A stretch of 64,000 nt of DNA from NCBI GenBank assembly GCA_964471825.1, contig CAYYKD010000018.1, forward strand, positions 5,467 to 69,466, given 5' to 3'. The notes under the pieces are model-generated. The model was not told the DNA's origin. It saw only the letters and a program-made list of their open reading frames with translations, and ran no database searches. The stretch is from CAYYKD01 sp964471825. Its GTDB lineage: Bacteria > Spirochaetota > GWE2-31-10 > CAYYKD01. Shown one piece after another: positions 19,307-29,460 of the stretch (position 1 is the first letter of the stretch; every line of letters starts with the position of its first letter). Both the position numbers and the translations under genes were made by a program.

Positions 19307-20586
19307 GTCTAAAAAAAACACTTGCCATAATATTAATTTTAATTCCTCTAACGACCATTTATGCAAACCTTAATGTAATGGTTTTAAATATTAAGAATCT
19401 AACCGGTGATCCTAGAAATGACTATATTACAATGATGAGTAAAGACACAATCCTGAGTTACCTTAACATAAAAACATTCCTAATAAAACATGAAGATGAT
19501 TTTAAAAACAATGAAAAGATCACAGGTGATCTATTTGGATGGGCCTATTTAAATCTATATAACATAGTAGTTGATGGTTATTATATAGTTGATAAAGGTA
19601 GTATTTTTCTCACAATTAAATGCTATGATGTACCCAGCGAATCCTTAAAAATTCAAATTAAACGGGAAGTTACTCCTGAGAAGTTAATTTTTAATGAGAT
19701 TAGAGATATGGTTGATGAATTAAATAATGAGATCAATCGAGTCTTTGTAAAAGAGGTTAATCTTGTTGACAATGCAAAAAATATTGCTGCTCAAACAAAA
19801 GCAATCAACCAACAGAACAGAGAATTTAAGTTTTTCTTTGGTGCAGGAATAATATATACAGGTGCCGGCCATCTAATGATAGATAAAACCTATAGGAATA
19901 CTTCTACAGATATAAATAATAATTCAGATTATAACAGCATTACTGATATTTCATCACCTATTAACAGCTATTATTCTTCATTTGCATTTGATATTCGAAT
20001 ATCCGGTCTTGTCAGAACTAAAAAATCATTTAGCGGCATCTTTTTACAGGCTCAGATTCCTTTAAATCTGAACTCTGTTATGTTATCTATGAACATTCAA
20101 GCTAAACTTGGTTACTTATTTAACTATGATGTCAACTACTTCAAATGGACACTGGAATTCTTATATATAGGGTATGACAAATATAGGTTCATCCCAAAAG
20201 ATGATGGGTACAATTCAACAAGAGTTCAAATTATTACCGGAGGATTTGGTTTCTATTATTCTCTTATGTCAACCGAGATACCTCATGTTTTTGAGACCGG
20301 GATAACACTCTTTGCACCTTATATGACTACTATCAACACAAACGGTTCAAGTATCTTTGATATGAGTGCCTTTATTATTCCTGTATCATTAAATCTTTAC
20401 TATGGTTATTTTTTAAACAGCAATATTGGGCTTTTTGCAGATACGACAGTTATTTGCTATTATACTCGTTACTATAGTTCCCTATGGAGTAACAATAATT
20501 CAAATGTAATTGTCTTCATAGGAAGTGATCTTGCGATATCCTTTAGAATTTCATTTGGAATGACTTACAGAATAACTTATAAATAA
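19303..20586 (+). CDS. Secreted protein with N-terminal domain and C-terminal beta-barrel-like region (partner of the 18059 gene)
   Basis: About 427 residues, starting at the GTG that overlaps the previous stop (GTGA) with AAGGGGG upstream; the earlier ATG at 19279 has no site. A signal peptide (SLKKTLAIILILIPLTTIYAN) is followed by a periplasmic alpha/beta region (about 22-180; YIVDKGSIFLTIKCYDVPSESL resembles the matching part of its neighbour) and a barrel-like C-terminal half rich in aromatic strands ending in a terminal phenylalanine-rich strand. It appears to be a paralogue of the upstream gene, translated with it. Function is unknown. Confidence 0.65.
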   Translation: MSLKKTLAIILILIPLTTIYANLNVMVLNIKNLTGDPRNDYITMMSKDTILSYLNIKTFLIKHEDDFKNNEKITGDLFGWAYLNLYNIVVDGYYIVDKGSIFLTIKCYDVPSESLKIQIKREVTPEKLIFNEIRDMVDELNNEINRVFVKEVNLVDNAKNIAAQTKAINQQNREFKFFFGAGIIYTGAGHLMIDKTYRNTSTDINNNSDYNSITDISSPINSYYSSFAFDIRISGLVRTKKSFSGIFLQAQIPLNLNSVMLSMNIQAKLGYLFNYDVNYFKWTLEFLYIGYDKYRFIPKDDGYNSTRVQIITGGFGFYYSLMSTEIPHVFETGITLFAPYMTTINTNGSSIFDMSAFIIPVSLNLYYGYFLNSNIGLFADTTVICYYTRYYSSLWSNNNSNVIVFIGSDLAISFRISFGMTYRITYK

Positions 20587-20608
20587 CTTTTTAAATAGTC
20601 ATTTAATC

Positions 20609-20637
20609 TTGACTAAATCACAGAATATTTATATAAG
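20609..20637 (+). promoter_or_regulatory. Promoter for leuS
   Basis: TTGACT (20609-20614), 17-nt spacer, TATAAG (20632-20637). It predicts a leader of about 70 bases before the leuS ATG, which has its own ribosome site GAGGG. The leader is too short for a T-box and none is seen. Confidence 0.65.
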
Positions 20638-20715
20638 AATTACTAATAACAAAGAAATATCTTTTTACACACAAAATACAATTTAAATTAATTGAATTAA
20701 ATAAGAGGGTCTAGT

Positions 20716-23136
20716 ATGTCAGAATATCATTTTACCGTAATCGAAAAAAAATGGCGAGAATACTGGGATAGGAACAACACATTTAAAGTTACTGAGGACA
20801 ACAAGTATCCTGCTGATAAAAGACTTTATGTACTTGATATGTTTCCCTACCCATCAGGTTCCGGTTTGCATGTGGGACACCCTGAGGGATACACTGCTAC
20901 CGATATGTATTGCAGATACAAAAAAATGAATGGTTATAATGTTCTCCATCCTATGGGATTTGATGCATTTGGTCTACCTGCAGAAAATTATGCTATTAAA
21001 ACAGGGACACATCCTGCTAAAACTACCTATGAAAACATTGACAACTTTAGAAATCAGATTAAAGCTCTTGGATTCTGTTACGATTGGGATAGAGAGATTG
21101 CGACCTGTGACTCTGATTACTACAAGTGGACACAATGGATATTCCTCCAACTTTTTAAAAAAGGGCTTGCTTATGAATCAAATGTACCAATTAATTGGTG
21201 CCCAAGTTGTTTAACAGGGCTTGCTAATGAAGAGGTAAAAGATGGACTATGCGACAGGTGTGATAGTCAGATTGAACGAAAACAGTTAAGACAATGGGTG
21301 TTAAAAATTACAGCATATGCAGATAGACTACTTGAAGATCTTGAGGACCTAGACTGGAATGAATCAATAAAACTGATGCAGCGTAACTGGATAGGTAAAA
21401 GTGAGGGTGCTGAAGTCAATTTTAAAATTGATAACTTTGATGAACTCCTGACTGTCTATACAACAAGACCTGATACACTTTTTGGCGTAACCTATATGGT
21501 TCTCTCCCCTGAACATCCGCTTGTTCAAAAGATAACTACTCATGATAATTTAGACAGAGTAAATGAGTATATTAAATGTGCAGCAGGCAAGTCTGATCTT
21601 CAAAGAACTGAATTAAATAAAGATAAAACCGGCGTTTTTACTGGTGCATTTGCAATAAATCCGGTTAACAATAAAAAGATCCCTATCTGGATATCTGACT
21701 ATGTACTTATAAGCTACGGAACAGGTGCTATTATGGCAGTACCCGGACATGATACAAGGGATTTTGAGTTTGCAAAGAAGTTCGACCTGCCGATAGTCAG
21801 AGTAGTATCAACAGCAGGGGAAACTGATGAACTAAAAGAGGCTTTTACAGAAGAGGGTCTATCAGTTAATTCGGGAGATTTTTCAGGACAAAAGACTAAC
21901 GACTTCAAGAAAAACATAACAAAATGGCTGGAAGAACAAAAACTTGGAAAAAAAGCAGTCAACTACAAGCTTAGAGACTGGGTTTTCTCAAGACAACGGT
22001 ATTGGGGTGAACCAATCCCATTAATTCACTGTGAAAAATGTGGCATAGTTGCAGTGCCTGAAGATCAACTTCCTCTTACACTACCGGAAGTAACAAGCTA
22101 CACGCCAACCGGAACAGAGGAGTCTCCTCTTGCAACCATCGATAGCTGGGTAAACACAAGCTGTCCGGAGTGCGGAGGTAAGGCTAAGAGGGAAACAAAT
22201 ACTATGCCTCAATGGGCTGGAAGTTGTTGGTATTACTTACGATTTATAGATCCAAAAAACGACAAGGCATTTGCAGCAGATGATAAAATAAAGTATTGGG
22301 GACCTGTGGACCTATACATCGGTGGTGCAGAACATGCAGTTCTCCATCTTCTCTATTCAAGATTTTGGCATAAGGTTCTATATGATACAGGTGTAGTTGA
22401 CTACAAGGAGCCGTTTACAGCCCTTAGAAATCAGGGGATGATCCTCGGTGAGAATGGTGAAAAAATGTCAAAGTCTCGGGGAAATGTAATTAACCCTGAT
22501 GATGTTATTGCAGAACATGGTGCCGACACTCTAAGAATGTATGAAATGTTTATGGGACCGCTCTCTGTAGACAAGCCATGGAACACACAAAGTATATACG
22601 GAGTAAGAAGATTTATCGAAAAAGTCTTTAGGCTCTTTGAGAAGGAGATCAGGGATGATGCGATTATCCCTTCAGAGATTGATAGCCTTAGACATAAAAC
22701 AATCAAAATTGTTTCAGAAAAGCTTAACAACCTTGAGTTTAACACAGCCATCAGTCAGATGATGATATTCGTAAACAGTATACAGAAACTAGACACTATT
22801 AATAAATCAATGTTGATTGATTTCATCAAAATTCTTCATCCCTTTGCACCGTTTGCAACTGAAGAGATGTGGGAAATGATCGGCGGCAAACCTAGTCTGC
22901 TGAATGAAAAATGGCCAACCTACGATCCGTCAAAGTGCGAGGATCAACAGGTTACTGTAGTATTTAATGTAAATGGTAAACTTAGAGCAAAAGTTGATGT
23001 TGATAAGGGCCTATCAGAGGAACAATTAAAGGAACTTGCACTAAATAATGATAGGATTATTGAGTTTACTAAGGACAAGGAGATAGTTAAAACAATTATT
23101 GTTAAAGATAAACTGGTAAATATTGTTGTCAAATAA
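20716..23136 (+). CDS. leuS: Leucyl-tRNA synthetase
   Basis: A class I synthetase of 806 residues that charges tRNA-Leu and edits mischarged products. The HIGH motif is in PYPSGSGLHVGHPEGYTATD and KMSKS in GEKMSKSRGNV. Two zinc-type clusters are seen: CPSC...CDRC near 155-180 and CEKC...CPEC in the 430-480 region. The editing domain (about 220-410) includes TTRPDTLFGVTYMVLSPEHP. The C-terminal anticodon and tRNA-contact regions are complete. It is alone on this strand and converges on yqeK, with only 19 bases between stops. Confidence 0.98.
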   Translation: MSEYHFTVIEKKWREYWDRNNTFKVTEDNKYPADKRLYVLDMFPYPSGSGLHVGHPEGYTATDMYCRYKKMNGYNVLHPMGFDAFGLPAENYAIKTGTHPAKTTYENIDNFRNQIKALGFCYDWDREIATCDSDYYKWTQWIFLQLFKKGLAYESNVPINWCPSCLTGLANEEVKDGLCDRCDSQIERKQLRQWVLKITAYADRLLEDLEDLDWNESIKLMQRNWIGKSEGAEVNFKIDNFDELLTVYTTRPDTLFGVTYMVLSPEHPLVQKITTHDNLDRVNEYIKCAAGKSDLQRTELNKDKTGVFTGAFAINPVNNKKIPIWISDYVLISYGTGAIMAVPGHDTRDFEFAKKFDLPIVRVVSTAGETDELKEAFTEEGLSVNSGDFSGQKTNDFKKNITKWLEEQKLGKKAVNYKLRDWVFSRQRYWGEPIPLIHCEKCGIVAVPEDQLPLTLPEVTSYTPTGTEESPLATIDSWVNTSCPECGGKAKRETNTMPQWAGSCWYYLRFIDPKNDKAFAADDKIKYWGPVDLYIGGAEHAVLHLLYSRFWHKVLYDTGVVDYKEPFTALRNQGMILGENGEKMSKSRGNVINPDDVIAEHGADTLRMYEMFMGPLSVDKPWNTQSIYGVRRFIEKVFRLFEKEIRDDAIIPSEIDSLRHKTIKIVSEKLNNLEFNTAISQMMIFVNSIQKLDTINKSMLIDFIKILHPFAPFATEEMWEMIGGKPSLLNEKWPTYDPSKCEDQQVTVVFNVNGKLRAKVDVDKGLSEEQLKELALNNDRIIEFTKDKEIVKTIIVKDKLVNIVVK

Positions 23137-23155
23137 CGACTTAAAAGATAGTTTA

Positions 23156-23752
23156 TTAAACTAACGATGTCCTGATTGTTTCATTATACCCTAGTATAGA
23201 ATCAGGACATATTTCAGTACCCTTACTGAGCAGATGATTGATTAGATAAAAACAACTCTCCTTGTATGCCTTGTTAAGTGATTTATTTTTTATCAAATAT
23301 TTTCTTATTATCTTGCTCTCCTTATGTTTTCTTAAAGGCTCACAGTAATCAGCGGCAAACATCAATTTAGCCAGATTGCTTAGTCCCTCTCCGCCGGTTG
23401 TATGATTGACTACTGCATCCAATATATCTCTATCTTTTATTGATAATTCGGTGATTATTAATTCCGCCGCCGCAGGACCATGCAGAAGCCCCGGAAAACG
23501 CAATTTAAAATCAAGGTTTGATATAGGCACTATATTTCTCTTATTATATGCTAGTGCAAGTTGAATAATCTTATTCTCAAGCATCGATTTTGCTATGTCA
23601 TGTAGCATCCCTGCATGAAATGCCTTATCACTATCTATCGAAAATTCTCCGGAGACTTTAGCCATAAAATTGGCAGTAGAGATTGTATGTTCGTATCTTC
23701 CACCTGTCAAATATTTCTGTACAAAAAATTCTAATTGATTTTTACTTATCAC
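23156..23752 (-). CDS. yqeK: YqeK-type HD-domain hydrolase (symmetrical Ap4A hydrolase family)
   Basis: A 198-residue HD phosphohydrolase. Metal ligands are visible as H in RYEHTISTANFM, HD in HAGMLHDIAKS, H in GLLHGPAAAEL, and the D in MFAADYCEP. The family hydrolyses diadenosine tetraphosphate and often sits beside nadD, which is absent here. The start is a GTG with GGAG upstream. It is the last gene of a minus-strand run that begins near 31 kb. The family match is good; the substrate is from family knowledge only. Confidence 0.85.
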   Translation of the reverse strand: MISKNQLEFFVQKYLTGGRYEHTISTANFMAKVSGEFSIDSDKAFHAGMLHDIAKSMLENKIIQLALAYNKRNIVPISNLDFKLRFPGLLHGPAAAELIITELSIKDRDILDAVVNHTTGGEGLSNLAKLMFAADYCEPLRKHKESKIIRKYLIKNKSLNKAYKESCFYLINHLLSKGTEICPDSILGYNETIRTSLV

Positions 23753-23809
23753 CTAAATCTCCAATTACCTTCTATGGCAAGAATTTAAAAAAAAGTTAAT
23801 ATTTTACCA

Positions 23810-25411
23810 CTACGATGATATTAATCTCTCTTGCACATAGATGGCATCTAATAAAACAAGAGCAACCATCGACTCAATCACCGGGATCACTCTTGGTACT
23901 ATACATGGATCATGTCTCCCGGATATTTGAATATCTACCGGATTATTGTTGAGATCAACAGTCTTTTGATTGATATATATCGAAGGGGTAGGTCTAATAG
24001 CAATTCTCATCTTTATATCATTGCCATTAGTAATCCCCCCAAGCATTCCACCTGAATTATTAGTCGTAAAACCATCCTCTGTTATCATATCATTAAACTC
24101 TGAACCATACATCGCTGCTGACTCAAATCCCAGACCAAACTCGACCCCCTTAACACTACCTATTGAAAATATAGCTGATGCCAATCGAGAGCTTATCTTT
24201 CCAAATACAGGATCACCAATTCCCGCTTTTATTCCTGTAACCACAACCTCAACAACCCCGCCAACCGAATCTCCCCGAACCTTTGCGTCAATTATGGCCT
24301 GTTCCATTTCCTTACATTTTTCAGGATCTGCAGAACGAACCGGATTTTGTTCAATAAATGAGACATCAACAGTCTGTCCCTTTATTTCTGCAATCTGAAT
24401 TGTATATGCTGTAATATCAACACCCATACCACCAAGAATTTGTTTTGCTATCGCACCGGATGCTACCCGTGAGACAGTTTCCCTTCCTGATGAGCGACCG
24501 CCCCCTCTATGATCTCTGATCCCGAATTTTTTATAGAATGTAAAATCTGCATGCCCCGGCCTAAATAGATTTTTAAGATCATCATATTTAGAGGAATCCA
24601 TATCTGAATTTCTTATTATTATCCCAATGGGTGCACCTGTTGTTACTCCATCAATAAATCCGGATAGAATCTCAACTCTATCCCCCTCGGCTCTTGAAGT
24701 TGTAAGATGACTTTGTCCGGGCCTTCTTCTATCAAGCTCCCTCTGTATATAATTTTGATCAATCGAGATGCCAGGCTTAATTCCATCCAGGATAACCCCG
24801 AGAGCTTTACCATGACTTTCACCAAAAGTTGTAATCCTTATTATCTCTCCAAATGTATTTGGTCTATTACATCTGATATTAAATTCAACCGATAGCTCAT
24901 CTTTTATATCACCGACAATCTCTTCAGGTGATTTATAACTTGTATTGTATATAATGTCAGAGTAGACCGAACAAACTTCATAGTTAGTTATAATCCGATT
25001 GGAGAATGTTAATTTGGGGTCATCAACGCCTTCAAGATAGGCGGGTATTCCATTCTTAATTATTCTTTCCCATAGTATATCAAGTTCAGCATGAATGTAG
25101 ATTATTATCGAACCACGAGCTCTTAAAATCCTTCTGATATCCGAGTTTAAAAATGCACTCCCGCCGGTGCTTATTACACAGTAGTCTTGTTCTTCAAGCG
25201 TTTTAATTGCTTCATACTCAATAGAACCAAACTCCTCCCTTCCAACCTCTCTATAAATCTCTCTAAATGACAACCGATTATTCGTTAACTTATAATAGTA
25301 TTCTTCAAGAACTTCATCTGTATCATAAAACTTCAGACCTATCTCATGAGAGAGCATCTTTCCGATCAAACTCTTCCCGGATCCTTTTGGTCCTATTATA
25401 ACTATCCTCAT
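23810..25411 (-). CDS. Fusion of a shikimate-kinase-like domain with chorismate synthase
   Basis: One 533-residue chain. Residues 1-175 are a P-loop shikimate-kinase fold (Walker A GPKGSGKS at 7-14, D30-T-D32). From about 184 there is a full-length chorismate synthase (TTFGESHG at 194-201, then RPGHADFTFYKKFGIRDHRGG and GRSSGRET, and GRHDPC near the end), which makes chorismate from EPSP. The kinase half lacks usual substrate residues: FG at 61-62 replaces the FR arginine, GGS at 83-85 replaces GGG, and IPAYL stands where RPLL is expected; R139 remains. Walker A and the DTD pair are intact. The start at the second ATG has GAGGTGG upstream. No other shikimate gene lies near. The AroC activity is safe; the kinase substrate is uncertain. 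Confidence 0.9.
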   Translation of the reverse strand: MRIVIIGPKGSGKSLIGKMLSHEIGLKFYDTDEVLEEYYYKLTNNRLSFREIYREVGREEFGSIEYEAIKTLEEQDYCVISTGGSAFLNSDIRRILRARGSIIIYIHAELDILWERIIKNGIPAYLEGVDDPKLTFSNRIITNYEVCSVYSDIIYNTSYKSPEEIVGDIKDELSVEFNIRCNRPNTFGEIIRITTFGESHGKALGVILDGIKPGISIDQNYIQRELDRRRPGQSHLTTSRAEGDRVEILSGFIDGVTTGAPIGIIIRNSDMDSSKYDDLKNLFRPGHADFTFYKKFGIRDHRGGGRSSGRETVSRVASGAIAKQILGGMGVDITAYTIQIAEIKGQTVDVSFIEQNPVRSADPEKCKEMEQAIIDAKVRGDSVGGVVEVVVTGIKAGIGDPVFGKISSRLASAIFSIGSVKGVEFGLGFESAAMYGSEFNDMITEDGFTTNNSGGMLGGITNGNDIKMRIAIRPTPSIYINQKTVDLNNNPVDIQISGRHDPCIVPRVIPVIESMVALVLLDAIYVQERLISS

Positions 25412-25433
25412 CATCCACCTCAAATTTTTAAAT

Positions 25434-26021
25434 CTATTCTATTTCACATACACAGTTAAAACGCTCTCTTAACATATCAATAACACTGATCTGTTTTTTA
25501 TTAAATGAAGCTCTAACCACTACCTCATCATGGAATTCCTTTGATAAAATCCTAATATTCTCTCTATTTAAAATCCTAATCAGATCATCAGACTTGTTAA
25601 TTGATAATTTGATAGAATAAACAGGTATTACCTCAAATTGAATCTTACCTGATAACTTTAATACCTCACTGGTTGATTTCTTGTAAGCAGAAACCAGTCC
25701 GCCCGTACCAAGTTTTACACCTCCGAAATACCTGGTAACAACAACAAGTGTATTTACAAATGCCTCACCTGACAATACTGCAAGAATAGGTCCACCGGCA
25801 GTCCCACCCGGCTCACCATCATCACATCGCCTCTCATTCACTGAATTTTCTGTTTTAATACGATATGCATAGCAATTATGAGTAGCCCCTCGATGTGATT
25901 CGGCTATTATGTTTAATCTCTCTTTAACGGCATTTTCAGAATCAACAATAAAACTTTGTGCAATGAATTTTGATTTTTTTACACCTAACTCAAAGACACA
26001 CTCTCGATCAATAATATACAT
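25434..26021 (-). CDS. yigZ: YigZ/IMPACT family protein
   Basis: A 195-residue member of the UPF0029/IMPACT family. The N-terminal domain has the signature RRCDDGEPGGTAGGPIL and VVVTRYFGGVKLGTGGLVSAY; the C-terminal ferredoxin-like domain covers about 130-195. The eukaryotic relative affects translation control; the bacterial role is not settled. It lies between proA and the AroK-like/AroC gene with 10-base or shorter spacers, so it is part of that operon. Confidence 0.92.
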   Translation of the reverse strand: MYIIDRECVFELGVKKSKFIAQSFIVDSENAVKERLNIIAESHRGATHNCYAYRIKTENSVNERRCDDGEPGGTAGGPILAVLSGEAFVNTLVVVTRYFGGVKLGTGGLVSAYKKSTSEVLKLSGKIQFEVIPVYSIKLSINKSDDLIRILNRENIRILSKEFHDEVVVRASFNKKQISVIDMLRERFNCVCEIE

Positions 26022-26022
26022 A

Positions 26023-27306
26023 CTATGTTAGCTTTCTATGAATATATCCCTTTGCATTCTCACCCGAATAGTCAGAAACTATATGCCCCTGCCCTTCTAA
26101 TTCATACTTATAGATAATAAGTCCGTCAAGTCCTACCGGCCCCCTGGCGTGAATTTTTGAAGTACTTATTCCAACCTCTGCACCAAACCCATACCTGTAA
26201 CCATCAGCAAAACGGGTAGAACAATTAATTACCACTGATGAAGTATCAACGAGCTTCTTAAACATTGTTTTATTATTGATATCTTCAGTAATAATACCAT
26301 CAGTATGTTTTGATCCATATTTATTAATATGTTCTATGGCTTCTTCGATCCCATCTACAATTTTAATTGATAAAATATAGTCCAAATACTCCGTTGACCA
26401 ATCAGACTCATCTGCAGACTCAATCCCCTGTAATATTTGACATGTTTTTTTATCACCCTTAAGCCTTACACCACTTTTATCAAAGATCAATTTCATTGCA
26501 GGCAGGAACTTTTCAGCGACAGAACTATCTACAAGAAGGGTTTCCATAGCATTACAGACTGCAACATACTGGGTTTTAGCGTCATTACACACCCTTAATG
26601 CCTTCTCAATATCAGCAAATCTATCTACGAATATATGGCATATACCATCTGCATGCCCCATAACAGGTATATTTGTATTATTTTTAATGTATCCAACAAA
26701 CTCATTTGAACCACGAGGTATTATTAGATCAACGAATCTATCATAACTTAACAGCTCTTTAACCGCATCTCTCGAATCTATTAAATATATAATATCGATT
26801 AGTTCTGGAGATACCCGTTCAATTGAGTTTCTAATTAAATTATAGAGATATTTATTTGTAAATTTAGCTTCGCTGCCACCTTTTAGTATAGCTGCATTTC
26901 CAGACTTTATACATAATGCACCAATCTGTATCAATGCATCCGGTCTAGCTTCAAATACAACACCGATAACACCTATAGGGACAGTTACTTTTGATAACAC
27001 AAGACCTTCATCCAATAGAGTCTTTGAAATCACTCTATTTATCGGATCATCAAGCTCTATTAATCCCTTTAAACCATTTATTATATCTTTTAATTTTGAC
27101 TCTGATAACTCCAATCTTTTTAGAATTGGTTTTTCTATATCATTTTTTTCAGCCTCTTTTATATCTCGAGAGTTTTCATTTAAAATATCATCTTTGTACT
27201 TTTCAATATTTAATATTATATCATCAAGTATCCTATTTCTAACAGATATATCTGTCGCTGACAACCTAATATAACCACTTCTAATTTTACTTAATACTTC
27301 AATCAA
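26023..27306 (-). CDS. proA: Gamma-glutamyl phosphate reductase
   Basis: ProA (427 aa) reduces glutamyl-5-phosphate to glutamate semialdehyde with NADPH, the second step of proline synthesis. Aldehyde-dehydrogenase-type features include VIGVVFEARPDALIQI, LKGGSEA, the catalytic cysteine in YVAVCNAMETLLV, and GFGAEVGISTSKIHARGPVGL close to the C-terminus. The glutamate kinase ProB that normally feeds it is not in the window. It is separated by 5 bases from the membrane gene upstream and by 1 base from yigZ. Confidence 0.96.
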   Translation of the reverse strand: MIEVLSKIRSGYIRLSATDISVRNRILDDIILNIEKYKDDILNENSRDIKEAEKNDIEKPILKRLELSESKLKDIINGLKGLIELDDPINRVISKTLLDEGLVLSKVTVPIGVIGVVFEARPDALIQIGALCIKSGNAAILKGGSEAKFTNKYLYNLIRNSIERVSPELIDIIYLIDSRDAVKELLSYDRFVDLIIPRGSNEFVGYIKNNTNIPVMGHADGICHIFVDRFADIEKALRVCNDAKTQYVAVCNAMETLLVDSSVAEKFLPAMKLIFDKSGVRLKGDKKTCQILQGIESADESDWSTEYLDYILSIKIVDGIEEAIEHINKYGSKHTDGIITEDINNKTMFKKLVDTSSVVINCSTRFADGYRYGFGAEVGISTSKIHARGPVGLDGLIIYKYELEGQGHIVSDYSGENAKGYIHRKLT

Positions 27307-27311
27307 AATAG

Positions 27312-29432
27312 CTACTCCTTCTCAACCCCTGTCCCGGAAACTACAATTATTGAGACAACCATAATAATAATATTTACTACAATACACAGTATCAACAATA
27401 CACCAAACGGGGAAACTGATGCAAGTATTGAATAAAATACTGTAATAAATTTTACAACTAAATTTAAAACAACCAAATAGGCTACAGGTATAGCAGGTAT
27501 AAACAAAAAATATCTTACAGGTAACTGCATTCCTGATTTTGATCTAAAATTCCACCCCAAGACAATGCTTAAAAGTGAAATAGAAAAGAACAAAAAATAC
27601 CGTGATATCTTATCAGTAATTGCGGTTTTAATAAAATTTGCATTAAACCCCATAGAAAAATTCTTATCAGTATTTTTATGAATACGATTATCTGATTTAA
27701 TTACACTACTATCCTCAACATTATCAGGTGCGAATGTCTTAAGTTCATAGAGTTTAAATAGTGAAAAATCCATAGCTCTCTCATAGTCATATGAGAAGTT
27801 ATAGAGGGTAGAGATATCTGCATCAATATTATAGAAAACATTTTTCCTCTCTAACTCTCTTTTTTTACTATTAGTTGTAACAACCGGAAAATACTCTTTT
27901 TCCCTATCAGCTAGCGAATATGAATACAATGTAAATCTTTTGTTAGTTTTAAATTGTCCATACGGTGCGAAGACCGACTTTTCTACACCGAATTTCTCAT
28001 CCAGCTTATAAATCATAATATCAAATAAATAATACGAATTGTTATAGGGTATAATCTTTTTATAAACAACTAACGAATGTGGGTCAGCCATAAAACAGAA
28101 ATCATTTTTTCCGGGAACAAAAGAGGCGTTACTTATCTCAGTTATCTCGACCGCCCTCTGAGACAGATCTCTAAGAACCTTGTCGCGGTCATCTCTTATC
28201 TCTCTTAATCTAGGATTAATATCAAGAATATCATTATATATAAAAAATGCCTCTTTTAATAATTCTTTTTCATAGAGATGAGAAGCCTTTCTTTTTAACT
28301 CATATGAATGAACCATGAGTTTTTCTTGTGATATGAGTTTCTTTCTATACGAATCAGCAGTAACAGAATTATCAGTTGCCAATGATCCCATCGATAGAAT
28401 ATTCTTAATCTCATTGATTTTTCCTGCAGCCTCGTCCCGTCTTATCGGATCAGTTTCCAAAACAAACTTATAGTAATACCAAGCTGTAGTAAAGTCATTT
28501 TTTTTCATATATATATCTGCAAGCTGATAATAATCGGTAATAATACCTGAAATACTAAGATCACCAAAGTCTGTTACCTGAATTCTCTCTCTTGTATAAC
28601 CTGCGTTATACAAAACCTGCCATAGTCTGACCCTTTCATTCTTATCAGGGTTCTCCTTAAGCAAATAATTTCTACCGTAGTTATCCAATTTATAGATAGA
28701 ATATAGAAATTCATGCTCTCTTTTATCCTCTAGTTTATCAAGTAAACCTTTCTTAAAATGCTCAATACCGATTATTCTTGGCAGATCGCCAACTCTTGTT
28801 TTTTCGAAGGACTCAATATTAATTTCAGACAACAATATATTAACCCGCTCTGTAACTGTCGGATCACTATCAATTAGCTCTAAATACTCTTTATAATAAA
28901 CTAAAGCTTCCTCGTACTTTTTATCCTTATGCTTAGTTGATGCCTGCTGAAATACTCCATAGGCTTGTGATGACCTATTAACCATATCATCCAGCTTTAA
29001 CCTATGAACAGGGACAATAAACTCTCTCCCTGTAAAATATAACACAGTGAGAACTATCACAACAATAAGTGCAGGAATAACAATTTCTGAAAAAAGCACT
29101 TTCTGCTTAGCAATAATCAGATGTTCATTTTTATTTAAAAATACTGAGAATAGAATAAGAAAAAAAAGTGTATATGCTGCAAAGAAGTTCTTAAAATAAT
29201 CTATTACCATCTTAGACAATACAATTTTCTGTCCAAAATACTCATGATAGATTCCGGAGTGCGGTTTAAATTCACTACCATAACTTTCAATGTCATAATT
29301 CAGAATAAGTCTATCGTCAAGATAGCCGCTGACAGATGCGTAAAGATTAATTCCAATATAAAAAATACTATATAGAAATAAAAACAGTAAAGTTTTATTC
29401 CTTATCATCCTAAGTAATTCTTTTTTCCCCAT
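27312..29432 (-). CDS. Multi-pass membrane protein with a large TPR-like loop, unrecognised
   Basis: A 706-residue protein. Membrane helices are at about 12-33, 88-104 and 113-134. A long soluble part (about 145-600) includes TPR-like helices (KHKDKKYEEALVYYKEYLEL; NDFTTAWYYYKFVLETDP; KELLKEAFFIYNDILDINP), and three or four helices lie near the C-terminus (about 615-705). It is encoded directly after another membrane protein (29461-30420) with a GAGGATA ribosome site, so the two probably work together in the envelope. The general plan (helices at both ends around a large extracytoplasmic part) recalls lipopolysaccharide-export permeases, but no motif supports that. Function unknown. Confidence 0.6.
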   Translation of the reverse strand: MGKKELLRMIRNKTLLFLFLYSIFYIGINLYASVSGYLDDRLILNYDIESYGSEFKPHSGIYHEYFGQKIVLSKMVIDYFKNFFAAYTLFFLILFSVFLNKNEHLIIAKQKVLFSEIVIPALIVVIVLTVLYFTGREFIVPVHRLKLDDMVNRSSQAYGVFQQASTKHKDKKYEEALVYYKEYLELIDSDPTVTERVNILLSEINIESFEKTRVGDLPRIIGIEHFKKGLLDKLEDKREHEFLYSIYKLDNYGRNYLLKENPDKNERVRLWQVLYNAGYTRERIQVTDFGDLSISGIITDYYQLADIYMKKNDFTTAWYYYKFVLETDPIRRDEAAGKINEIKNILSMGSLATDNSVTADSYRKKLISQEKLMVHSYELKRKASHLYEKELLKEAFFIYNDILDINPRLREIRDDRDKVLRDLSQRAVEITEISNASFVPGKNDFCFMADPHSLVVYKKIIPYNNSYYLFDIMIYKLDEKFGVEKSVFAPYGQFKTNKRFTLYSYSLADREKEYFPVVTTNSKKRELERKNVFYNIDADISTLYNFSYDYERAMDFSLFKLYELKTFAPDNVEDSSVIKSDNRIHKNTDKNFSMGFNANFIKTAITDKISRYFLFFSISLLSIVLGWNFRSKSGMQLPVRYFLFIPAIPVAYLVVLNLVVKFITVFYSILASVSPFGVLLILCIVVNIIIMVVSIIVVSGTGVEKE

Positions 29433-29460
29433 ATTATCCTCTTATGTATGTTCGAGGTTC

